Program-made: the position numbers and the translations under genes
From: an uncultured Campylobacter sp.
Lineage (GTDB): Bacteria; Campylobacterota; Campylobacteria; Campylobacterales; Campylobacteraceae
Assembly (NCBI RefSeq): GCF_937949835.1
Contig: NZ_CALEDC010000032.1
Span: 1 to 6,150 of the forward strand
Direction: 5' to 3'
DNA length: 6,150 nucleotides
Shown here: piece by piece, positions 1-5,218 of the stretch
Layout of the letters: each line of letters opens with the position of its first letter
Position numbering within the stretch: the first letter of the stretch is position 1
The notes under the pieces: generated by a model
What the model was told of the DNA's origin: nothing
Database searches by the model: none
The model's input: the letters and a program-made list of their open reading frames with translations, nothing else

Positions 1-1
1 C

Positions 2-544
2 AGCGTCGCTAGAAGCGAGTTCGCCCCTCTTGGCGCGCATGCTTTCAGCCTTAACGCGCAGCCTATTTTAGCCAGCCAGTGGATCAGCTCGCCGCTGACG
101 GTCGCGCGCATGACGATGGCGCTAAGCGTGGATCCGAAGGTCGAGAAAATTTTAGAGATCGGCTGCGGCAGCGGCTATCAAGCGGCGATTTTAAGTAGGA
201 TGGTGCACCGCGTCTTTGCCGTCGAGCGCGTCGAGCGGCTGGTGGGCGAGGCGAAAAGGCACTTTGCAAATCTCGGGATTTCAAACATCAGCCTGCGCCA
301 CGACGATGGCAACGCCGGGTGGAAAAATTTCGCCCCTTTTGATAGGATCTTGCTCTCCGCGTGCGCCGAGCGTATCGACGAGCGGCTGTTTGCGCAGCTT
401 GCGGACGGCGGAATTTTGGTCGCTCCGATGAATAGAGGCGGCTCGCAAAAGATCGTTAGATTTAGTAAAATTTCGCCAAGCGAGATCAAAGAAGAGGAGC
501 TTGGCGCCTGCGAATTCGTCCCGCTGGTGCAGGGTCGCGGATAG
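2..544 (+). CDS. pcm: Protein-L-isoaspartate O-methyltransferase, 5'-truncated by window edge
   Basis: This cytosolic repair enzyme uses S-adenosylmethionine to methylate L-isoaspartyl residues in damaged proteins. The reading frame is open from base 2, so the start lies outside the window; 180 codons are visible and perhaps 25-35 N-terminal residues are missing. The visible part carries the Pcm-specific segment WISSPLTVARM (window residues 27-37), SAM-binding motif I LEIGCGSGYQ (about 49-58), an acidic motif II around AVERVE, the APFDRILLSA post-I region, GGILVAP, and the family's typical C-terminal FVPLV. The usual SQP triplet before motif I reads SSP here, which I believe is seen in other Campylobacter Pcm proteins, so it is probably lineage variation. 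A separate ATG at 110 lies inside the conserved fold and is not the true start. It is codirectional with the next gene but 156 bases away, so probably a separate transcript. Confidence 0.93.
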   Translation, partial: SVARSEFAPLGAHAFSLNAQPILASQWISSPLTVARMTMALSVDPKVEKILEIGCGSGYQAAILSRMVHRVFAVERVERLVGEAKRHFANLGISNISLRHDDGNAGWKNFAPFDRILLSACAERIDERLFAQLADGGILVAPMNRGGSQKIVRFSKISPSEIKEEELGACEFVPLVQGRG

Positions 545-664
545 ATCTAGCGCGCAGTAAATTTTAAAATTTCCTACCGCCTCCTAACGCGTAAATTTAA
601 TAAAATTTTGCTTTCGGCTCCACTGCGAGATCAGAGTTTTATTAATTATTTATTTAAATTCAAG

Positions 665-670
665 TACAAT
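665..670 (+). promoter_or_regulatory. Candidate sigma-70 promoter (-10 TACAAT) for the McrB-like gene
   Basis: TACAAT lies 30 bases before the start codon at 701. Upstream (about 637-660) is an A/T-rich stretch with T-runs, the usual substitute for a -35 box in Campylobacter. No convincing -35 hexamer is visible. The call is by pattern only. Confidence 0.5.
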
Positions 671-689
671 ACACAATTTTTAATCTTTC

Positions 690-694
690 AAGGA
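690..694 (+). promoter_or_regulatory. Ribosome binding site AAGGA
   Basis: AAGGA sits 6 bases before the ATG at 701 and fixes that start. An out-of-frame ATG at 694 overlaps the end of this site and opens only six codons, so it is ignored. Confidence 0.75.
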
Positions 695-700
695 TGAGTC

Positions 701-2503
701 ATGCAAGATTTTAGCAAGGAAAAGATAGAGTCGCTGGTTGCCAGCTGGAAAAATCACAACAAAAACCAATTCTGGCTTAAAAAACAAACCGCGATTTCAA
801 AGTATTTAGGCGAGATAAAGCGCTGCTTGGCGAGCTTTGATGAGACCGAGAACGAGTTTTTGCAAACTTTATATATAAATCTCAGCGACGGCAATCTTAG
901 AAGCTGCAAAATTTTATCTTTGGGCGAGAAGTTCGCGCACGCCGAGTATTTCTTTATGGATCAGTATTTTGATTCCAATATCAGCGCGTTTTATTACGAT
1001 TTCGCTTTCAAAGACCGCATCGTCGGCAAAAAGGAGCTGTTTCCTAAAAATGCCGTAAAAAGCGTAGATAGCGTGCTTAGCGGCGAGGATAAAAACATCG
1101 TCTCGCTTTATGTTTTCATCGAAAATATCGTCAAAAATTTCAATAGCTATTCGCAGGAGCGCACCGCGCGCGATATTTTTAAACAAAAGCTAGTCAATTT
1201 TTACGACGAGCTTTACAGGCTTCTTACGGCGGTGGACAGCGCTTTGGCGATCGATTTTTTCGACGTCGCGCTGCATAATCAGCCCTTCGTGCTGATGGAA
1301 TTTTTAAAATCCGCGATAAATGCCGATAATTTCTATCTGATCGACAGCTACCTAAGCGACGACGGGATGCTAAATTTAGGGCTTGCCGAGGACGGCGATT
1401 TCGCGCAAATTTCGCGCGAGAAGCTCTATCTGCTAGCCAGCATATTTGCGCAGTGCAACGACGAGTTTCCGACGCTCGTTTATCGCGATGAAACTGCGCA
1501 AATTTTATCCTTGCTCTACGACGAAAAGGTTGAAATTTTTGAAGAATTTTACGAAGTAAGTTCGCGATTTATCGCGGAATTTACCCCGTATCCGCAGGAC
1601 GTCGTGGGCGCCGCTAGGATCGTGTACTCCTCGCTATTTTTCGAATATGTCAAAAACTACAAAAGCGAAGAGGTCGCGAAAAATACGATATTTTACGGCG
1701 CGATCGGTACCGGCAAGACCCGCAGATTGCGATCTTTGATCACCGAAAAGAAGCTTGCGGCAAAAAATTTCCGCTACGTTTGCCTGCACGAAGGCTTTGA
1801 ATATCGCGATTTTATAGACGGATTTTACGGCGAAAGTTTCATCAATGGCGAGTTTAAAGCGCTTTGCAAAGAGGCGCTAAAAGATCCGAAGGGCGAGTAT
1901 TATTTTCTGATCGACAATGCAAGTGCCGCGAGCTTGGATAAAATTTTTGGCGAGGCGGCGGTGCTTTTGGATCGCCGCTACGACGAGGAAGACGAGCTTT
2001 CGCTGATCCGCACGAAAAACTCTCACGTAATCGACAGCTTTGAAGAGGGCGAAAAAGCGCGCGCCAGCGTCGTTTTAAAGGACGGTCGCTCATATTTTGC
2101 GGTGCCTAAAAATTTATACGTCCTATGCACTCTAAGTGAGCACAAATGCGTTTCGCCCTCGATCGCAAAGGCGTTTAGATGGATCAGATGCGAGTGCGAT
2201 TACGGCGCGCTTGAGGATTATTTAAGAGATCGCGAGATCGTAAACGCAAGCGCGGTCGTTGCGGTTTGCAAGGCGCTGAATAAATTTATCGCCGATGAGG
2301 CAAAGGGCCTCGGCGCGATCGGACACGGCGTATTTATGGGGCTTGCGCGCTATCAAAACAATGCGCAGATCATGCAGGAGGGGCTAAACGGCTTTTTCGC
2401 CGAGGTGCTTGAGCCGATCTATAGGTGCGCGTCAAGCGGCGAAGATACCGCTACGAGCCTTGGTGAGCGCATCGCTGAAGCTAAGAGCGTGTTTAAATTT
2501 TAA
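701..2503 (+). CDS. McrB-like AAA+ ATPase with degenerate catalytic motifs
   Basis: The protein has 600 residues. Residues 1 to about 320 are acidic, probably mostly helical, and match no domain I recognise. Residues 328-550 resemble the AAA+ module of McrB, the GTP-driven motor of McrBC restriction systems. Visible matches are Walker A GAIGTGKT (333-340), HEGFEYRDFIDGF (363-375, like McrB HQSYSYEDFIQGY), YFLID...DKIFGE (401-418), a sensor-1 strand NLYVLCT (471-477) and GLGAIGHGVF (536-545, like the McrB GKGFRIGHSYF region). Compared with McrB consensus recalled from memory, the Walker B DE is D405-N406, the following INRAN is ASAAS (407-411), MNTADR is LSEHKC (478-483), and ALRRRF is AFRWIR (491-496). 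Nucleotide binding is plausible; McrB-type GTP hydrolysis is doubtful. There is no signal peptide or membrane segment. No mcrC follows; the next ORF is unrelated. Base composition is host-like, so it may be long resident. It could be a non-restriction chaperone-like ATPase, a pseudoenzyme or a diverged defence motor. Confidence 0.8.
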   Translation: MQDFSKEKIESLVASWKNHNKNQFWLKKQTAISKYLGEIKRCLASFDETENEFLQTLYINLSDGNLRSCKILSLGEKFAHAEYFFMDQYFDSNISAFYYDFAFKDRIVGKKELFPKNAVKSVDSVLSGEDKNIVSLYVFIENIVKNFNSYSQERTARDIFKQKLVNFYDELYRLLTAVDSALAIDFFDVALHNQPFVLMEFLKSAINADNFYLIDSYLSDDGMLNLGLAEDGDFAQISREKLYLLASIFAQCNDEFPTLVYRDETAQILSLLYDEKVEIFEEFYEVSSRFIAEFTPYPQDVVGAARIVYSSLFFEYVKNYKSEEVAKNTIFYGAIGTGKTRRLRSLITEKKLAAKNFRYVCLHEGFEYRDFIDGFYGESFINGEFKALCKEALKDPKGEYYFLIDNASAASLDKIFGEAAVLLDRRYDEEDELSLIRTKNSHVIDSFEEGEKARASVVLKDGRSYFAVPKNLYVLCTLSEHKCVSPSIAKAFRWIRCECDYGALEDYLRDREIVNASAVVAVCKALNKFIADEAKGLGAIGHGVFMGLARYQNNAQIMQEGLNGFFAEVLEPIYRCASSGEDTATSLGERIAEAKSVFKF

Positions 2504-2512
2504 TATTTTCGT

Positions 2513-3082
2513 TTGAATAGATTTTTAAGTAAATTTTGTAATAACGGAATTTTATATGGAGTAAAAACAACGGCTGATAATATTGTAAATAATCATAAAT
2601 ATGATGCAGAATATATTAGCTATATTAGAAATGGTAATTCCGCCGCAGTTCTTATTACTAGAGATTTAGTGAAAAGCGTAAATACAATTGGTAAGTGGAT
2701 TGATATTATTGAGAGCAATATTCGCGGCAGAATCGACGGAAGAATTGATTTTAACTATTTCATTATTGAAATTTTTCCTAGAAAGACTAAGCCGGATTAT
2801 TCCAATGCAGTGTCAGAGTATGATAAAAAATATATTACCTGGCAAACAGCTTGCAAAGATATAAAAAATGCGAGAAACGTCGGTTACAAAGGCCCCCGAT
2901 ATAAGATATGGTGTAGCTTGTATAATGACAGGAAGAAAAGGGTAGTACGGAAGTATTATAATAAAAAGTTTGGTAGGTGGATGCCAGATGGGTGGCTACC
3001 TACCGATTCATGTGTTTTAAAAGATAAAATAGAATTTATTGATAACTGGAAATATAAGATCAAATCCATAAGAGAATTATAA
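2513..3082 (+). CDS. Unrecognised AT-rich basic protein (189 aa), probably horizontally acquired
   Basis: I do not recognise this protein. It begins at a TTG (2513) with no Shine-Dalgarno sequence, in the same frame as the preceding gene and 9 bases after that gene's TAA, so it could be translated by coupling or be the tail of a once longer gene. The only internal Met is at residue 157 and the frame is closed upstream at 2501. GC is about 32% by hand count over 2521-3060, against roughly 45-50% in the flanks, and codons are A/T-ending, unlike the neighbours. The sequence looks like a mixed alpha/beta protein: a predicted helix near 45-70, a GRIDGRID duplication (72-79), a strand YFIIEIFPR (82-90), and a strongly basic stretch 140-155 (RKKRVVRK...NKKFGRW) followed by W156, W161 and C167. 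It has no signal peptide or membrane segment. The basic tail would suit nucleic-acid binding, but that is a guess. A gene remnant is the main alternative. Confidence 0.6.
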   Translation: MNRFLSKFCNNGILYGVKTTADNIVNNHKYDAEYISYIRNGNSAAVLITRDLVKSVNTIGKWIDIIESNIRGRIDGRIDFNYFIIEIFPRKTKPDYSNAVSEYDKKYITWQTACKDIKNARNVGYKGPRYKIWCSLYNDRKKRVVRKYYNKKFGRWMPDGWLPTDSCVLKDKIEFIDNWKYKIKSIREL

Positions 3083-3134
3083 AACGACTTAAACGCAACT
3101 TCACTAGTTTTGAATTAAGACTCGAATAATAAAT

Positions 3135-3644
3135 TTAGCCCAAAAGCCCTGCGCCTTTTACCCTCTGCGAGCGATCCGCTGCGTAGAACCTCTTCCCGCC
3201 TACTACTTTGCCGCCCTCGATTTTGCCGCCCTTTACGTCGTATTTCCAGATCGGCGCGGCCGCCTTGAAATCCTCCACAAACTCGTTTATTAGCGCCAGG
3301 GCGACCTTGCGCTGCGGACTTACGACGCCTGCTACGTAGGAGCTTTCGTGGATAGGCACGCCCCCGTTCGAATGTGCAAAAAGCACGAATGCGCCCTGTG
3401 CCGCGGCCTTTTGTTGCCACGCTTCGAACCAAGTCCGCAAAATCGGCTCGTAGATATCGAAGCTCAGCGCGCAGATGCCGCCCTCTTCGCGCACGATACC
3501 TACGAAGGTAATAAACGCGCCGCAATTTGCGTCTTTAAATTTAGCGTACCAGCGCGATAAAATCGCGTTCACGTCCAAGCTGCCCTCATAAATTTCAGGC
3601 TTGATCCCGCTTAAAATTTCCGGATTAAATTTAGCCTCGTTCAT
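3135..3644 (-). CDS. moaE: Molybdopterin synthase catalytic (large) subunit MoaE
   Basis: MoaE, with thiocarboxylated MoaD, inserts two sulfurs into precursor Z (cPMP) to form molybdopterin in the cytoplasm. The protein has 169 residues from the ATG at 3644. A GTG at 3650 would add two residues but lies one base from the AGGA ribosome binding site, whereas the ATG is 7 bases away, so ATG is preferred. Family marks are GAFITFVGIVR (42-52), FDIYE (62-66), AHSNGGVPIHES (90-101), SPQRK (109-113, equivalent to the conserved arginine) and DFKAAAPIWK (125-134). In that last segment K127 and K134 have the same 7-residue spacing as catalytic-site lysines K119/K126 of the E. coli enzyme. It is about 20 residues longer than E. 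coli MoaE; part of the excess is a GGKxx repeat at 139-151. It follows moaD by 15 bases in one operon and converges on the AT-rich ORF. Confidence 0.93.
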   Translation of the reverse strand: MNEAKFNPEILSGIKPEIYEGSLDVNAILSRWYAKFKDANCGAFITFVGIVREEGGICALSFDIYEPILRTWFEAWQQKAAAQGAFVLFAHSNGGVPIHESSYVAGVVSPQRKVALALINEFVEDFKAAAPIWKYDVKGGKIEGGKVVGGKRFYAADRSQRVKGAGLLG

Positions 3645-3659
3645 CGCCACTTCCTAAGC

Positions 3660-3881
3660 TTAGCCGCCGCAAACTGGAGGCAGAAGGCTTACGCGATCGC
3701 CGGATTTAAGCGCAAAGTTCGCATCGTAAATCATCTTATCATTTACCGCTACGGCGCAGTTTGCGAGCCACTCCCGCAGACTTTCGTCCTTTTGCAGTTC
3801 CGCTTTTACCTCTTGCAAGGAGTTTGCGTTTAGGTGCAGGGGCTCGCGCCCGATTGGCCCTAAAAATTCTACCTCTACCAT
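3660..3881 (-). CDS. moaD: Molybdopterin synthase sulfur-carrier (small) subunit MoaD
   Basis: This is a 73-residue ubiquitin-fold protein that carries the sulfur as a C-terminal thiocarboxylate and donates it to precursor Z within the MoaE complex. The sequence ends in LLPPVCGG, with the obligatory Gly-Gly terminus that is adenylated by MoeB and then sulfurated. VNDKMIYDANFALKSGDRVSLLPP (47-70) is the typical MoaD/ThiS-like beta-grasp end, and MVEVEFLGPI is the first strand. Length is normal (E. coli MoaD is about 81). The start ATG at 3881 is preceded by AAGGA at 3887-3891. It is the first gene of a moaD-moaE operon, divergent from nspC. The pair serves molybdoenzymes such as the formate dehydrogenase whose cytochrome subunit lies at the right edge. 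Confidence 0.93.
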   Translation of the reverse strand: MVEVEFLGPIGREPLHLNANSLQEVKAELQKDESLREWLANCAVAVNDKMIYDANFALKSGDRVSLLPPVCGG

Positions 3882-3886
3882 TTTTG

Positions 3887-3891
3887 TCCTT
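3887..3891 (-). promoter_or_regulatory. Ribosome binding site of moaD (AAGGA)
   Basis: Read on the minus strand, AAGGA lies 5 bases before the moaD ATG and supports that start. Confidence 0.7.
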
Positions 3892-3907
3892 TTTTAAAGA
3901 TTGGGCG

Positions 3908-3913
3908 ATTTTA
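3908..3913 (-). promoter_or_regulatory. Candidate -10 box (TAAAAT) of the moaDE operon
   Basis: On the minus strand TAAAAT lies 26 bases before the moaD start, within the 87-base divergent region shared with nspC. The sequence upstream on this strand is A/T-rich with T-runs. No -35 box is evident. Other A/T-rich hexamers in the gap could serve instead. Confidence 0.4.
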
Positions 3914-3935
3914 ACCAAAAATTCATAAAATTTTA

Positions 3936-3941
3936 TATAAT
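3936..3941 (+). promoter_or_regulatory. Candidate sigma-70 promoter (-10 TATAAT) for nspC
   Basis: A perfect TATAAT lies 27 bases before the nspC ATG, preceded by an A/T-rich stretch with T-runs typical of Campylobacter promoters. It is back to back with the putative moaDE promoter, so the two operons may share control elements. Confidence 0.6.
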
Positions 3942-3957
3942 TGCGTAAAAATTTAAT

Positions 3958-3962
3958 GAGGA
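3958..3962 (+). promoter_or_regulatory. Ribosome binding site of nspC (GAGGA)
   Basis: GAGGA is 6 bases before the ATG at 3969 and fixes the nspC start. Confidence 0.7.
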
Positions 3963-3968
3963 AAAACG

Positions 3969-5123
3969 ATGAAAATCGATGAAATTTCGACCCCCGCTTA
4001 CGTGTGCGAGGAGCAAAAACTGGTAAAAAATTTAGAAATTTTACGCGGCGTAGGCGAGCGAAGCGGTGCAAAAATTTTATGCGCGCTAAAAGGCTTTGCG
4101 TTTAGTTTCGCGATGCCTTACGTCGGCAGATACCTCTGGGGCGCCACTTGCAGCGGCCTGCACGAGGCGAAATTTGCCGCGGAATTTATCAAAAACGGCG
4201 AAATCCACACATACTCGCCTGCCTTTAAAGAGGATGATTTGGATGAAATTTTAAAAATTTCAAACCACGTCGTATTCAATAGCGCCGCGCAGTGGCAAAA
4301 ATACCGCGCAAAGGCGCTTGCTGCGGGTGCATCGTGCGGCTTGCGGCTAAATCCGCAGACCTCCTTCGCGCCCAAAGACGCTTACAATCCGTGCGGCAGC
4401 TTTAGCAGGCTCGGGATGAGTCTTGAAGCGCTACAGCGGGCGATCTTGCAAGACGGCGAGTTTTTGCGCGGCATCTCGGGGCTTCATTTTCATGCGCTGT
4501 GCGAAGAAAGTGCTCAGAGTCTAGAGCGGGTGCTTGAGGTTTTCGAGGCGAAATTCGGCAAGTATTTTGACGGCCTAAAGTGGCTAAATTTCGGCGGCGG
4601 TCATCATATCACGCGCGTAGGCTACGATGTGGAGCTACTGATAGATCTGATCAAAAAATTTCGCGAAAAATACGAGGTCGAAATTTATCTCGAGCCCGGC
4701 GAAGCGGTCGGCTGGGAGTGCGGGTATTTGGTCTCTAGCGTGCTTGATATCGTAGAAAATGGCGCTAAAATCGCTATTTTGGACGCTTCCGCTGAAGCTC
4801 ATATGCCCGATACCGTGCTGATGCCGTATCGTCCTGCGGTGCGTGGCGAGAGTAAGAGCGGTAAATTTAGCTATCGCTTCGGCGGAAATACCTGCCTCGC
4901 AGGCGACGTCGTGGGGCTTGAGAGCGGGCAACCCGAGTATAAATTTGACGCGCCGCTAAATATCGGCGATCGGGTGATTTTCGAAGATCAGATCCACTAC
5001 ACGATCGTGAAAAACACGACCTTTAACGGCATCAAGCTGCCCGATCTCGTCTTAGCGGACGAGCGCGGAGAGGTTTTGGCAATCAAAAAATTCGGCTACG
5101 ACGAGTATGCGCGGCGAAACTAG
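3969..5123 (+). CDS. nspC: Carboxynorspermidine/carboxyspermidine decarboxylase
   Basis: This PLP-dependent, fold-type III (alanine racemase-like) decarboxylase removes CO2 from carboxyspermidine (or carboxynorspermidine), the last step of the alternative, S-adenosylmethionine-decarboxylase-independent polyamine route. In Campylobacter that route is known to yield spermidine; the substrate here is inferred from that. The protein has 384 residues, normal for the family. Motifs seen are the PLP lysine K41 in CALKGFA, the Cys/Gly-rich WGATCSGLHEA (57-67), the histidine strand GLHFHALCEE (171-180), the glycine loop GGGHHIT (209-215), the phosphate-binding EPGE (242-245), LDASAEAHMPD (271-281), and the second-subunit catalytic segment GGNTCLAGDV (305-314) with C309 and D313. 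The partner carboxyspermidine dehydrogenase is not in the window. The gene starts at an ATG with good GAGGA spacing, diverges from moaD, and is codirectional with the formate dehydrogenase subunit gene, which has its own promoter. Confidence 0.93.
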   Translation: MKIDEISTPAYVCEEQKLVKNLEILRGVGERSGAKILCALKGFAFSFAMPYVGRYLWGATCSGLHEAKFAAEFIKNGEIHTYSPAFKEDDLDEILKISNHVVFNSAAQWQKYRAKALAAGASCGLRLNPQTSFAPKDAYNPCGSFSRLGMSLEALQRAILQDGEFLRGISGLHFHALCEESAQSLERVLEVFEAKFGKYFDGLKWLNFGGGHHITRVGYDVELLIDLIKKFREKYEVEIYLEPGEAVGWECGYLVSSVLDIVENGAKIAILDASAEAHMPDTVLMPYRPAVRGESKSGKFSYRFGGNTCLAGDVVGLESGQPEYKFDAPLNIGDRVIFEDQIHYTIVKNTTFNGIKLPDLVLADERGEVLAIKKFGYDEYARRN

Positions 5124-5129
5124 CGCCGC
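5111..5129 (+). terminator. GC hairpin spanning the nspC stop codon, weak terminator candidate
   Basis: GCGGCG (5111-5116) pairs perfectly with CGCCGC (5124-5129) around a 7-base loop that contains the TAG stop. No T-run follows directly; the T-rich DNA begins about 18 bases later. It could therefore slow or stabilise the transcript end rather than act as a classical rho-independent terminator. Confidence 0.3.
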
Positions 5130-5135
5130 ACTTAA

Positions 5136-5175
5136 TGCAAAAATGTAATTTTACTTTGTAAGAAAATTTTTTGCA
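5136..5175. repeat. Inverted repeat TGCAAAAA/TTTTTGCA upstream of the cytochrome b promoter
   Basis: TGCAAAAA (5136-5143) is mirrored by TTTTTGCA (5168-5175). Between them, GTAA (5145), TTAC (5151) and GTAA (5158) alternate to form two overlapping small palindromes. The block ends 8 bases before the putative -10 box. It could be an operator, a weak bidirectional terminator for nspC, or chance in A/T-rich DNA. Confidence 0.35.
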
Positions 5176-5183
5176 AAAAATGA

Positions 5184-5189
5184 TATAAT
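5184..5189 (+). promoter_or_regulatory. Candidate promoter (extended -10 TGATATAAT) for the formate dehydrogenase cytochrome gene
   Basis: A perfect TATAAT with an upstream TG at 5181 (TGnTATAAT) lies 29 bases before the start codon. A T-run at 5167-5172 lies just upstream, as is usual in Campylobacter. This suggests transcription independent of nspC. Confidence 0.6.
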
Positions 5190-5208
5190 CGGCTTGAATT
5201 TTATACCT

Positions 5209-5213
5209 AAGGA
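5209..5213 (+). promoter_or_regulatory. Ribosome binding site (AAGGA) of the cytochrome b subunit gene
   Basis: AAGGA lies 5 bases before the ATG at 5219 and supports that start, which also gives an intact signal peptide. Confidence 0.7.
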
Positions 5214-5218
5214 AATCC

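Noticed and set aside
84..489. Minus-strand and alternate-frame ORFs overlapping pcm (84-284, 178-489, 216-431)
   Set aside because: They are low-complexity Arg/Ser/Pro-rich translations lying inside the conserved pcm frame, without ribosome binding sites.
536..554. CGCG...CGCG pairing around TAGATCTA at the pcm stop
   Set aside because: The stem is only 4 bases and no T-run follows, so it is not a credible terminator.
914..2093. Minus-strand ORFs at 914-1186 and 1854-2093
   Set aside because: They are antisense shadows of the McrB-like gene, with no recognisable motif and no start signals.
701..3082. A functional McrBC restriction system
   Set aside because: No McrC nuclease motif appears downstream, and the McrB signature residues are substituted.
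3083..3134. Possible terminator between the convergent AT-rich ORF and moaE
   Set aside because: Only a 5-base CTTAA/TTAAG pairing with a long loop was found. There is no GC stem or T-run that would support a terminator.
3115..3560. ORFs 3115-3525 (minus) and 3348-3560 (plus) overlapping moaE
   Set aside because: moaE is certain by its motifs. These frames give Arg-rich or random translations.
3739..4071. Minus-strand ORF 3739-4071 spanning the moaD/nspC gap
   Set aside because: It overlaps moaD in another frame and crosses the divergent promoter region. Its translation is very rich in Arg and Lys and unlike a real protein.
4118..4931. Minus-strand ORFs within nspC (4118-4375, 4635-4931)
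   Set aside because: They are antisense shadows of a well-supported gene.
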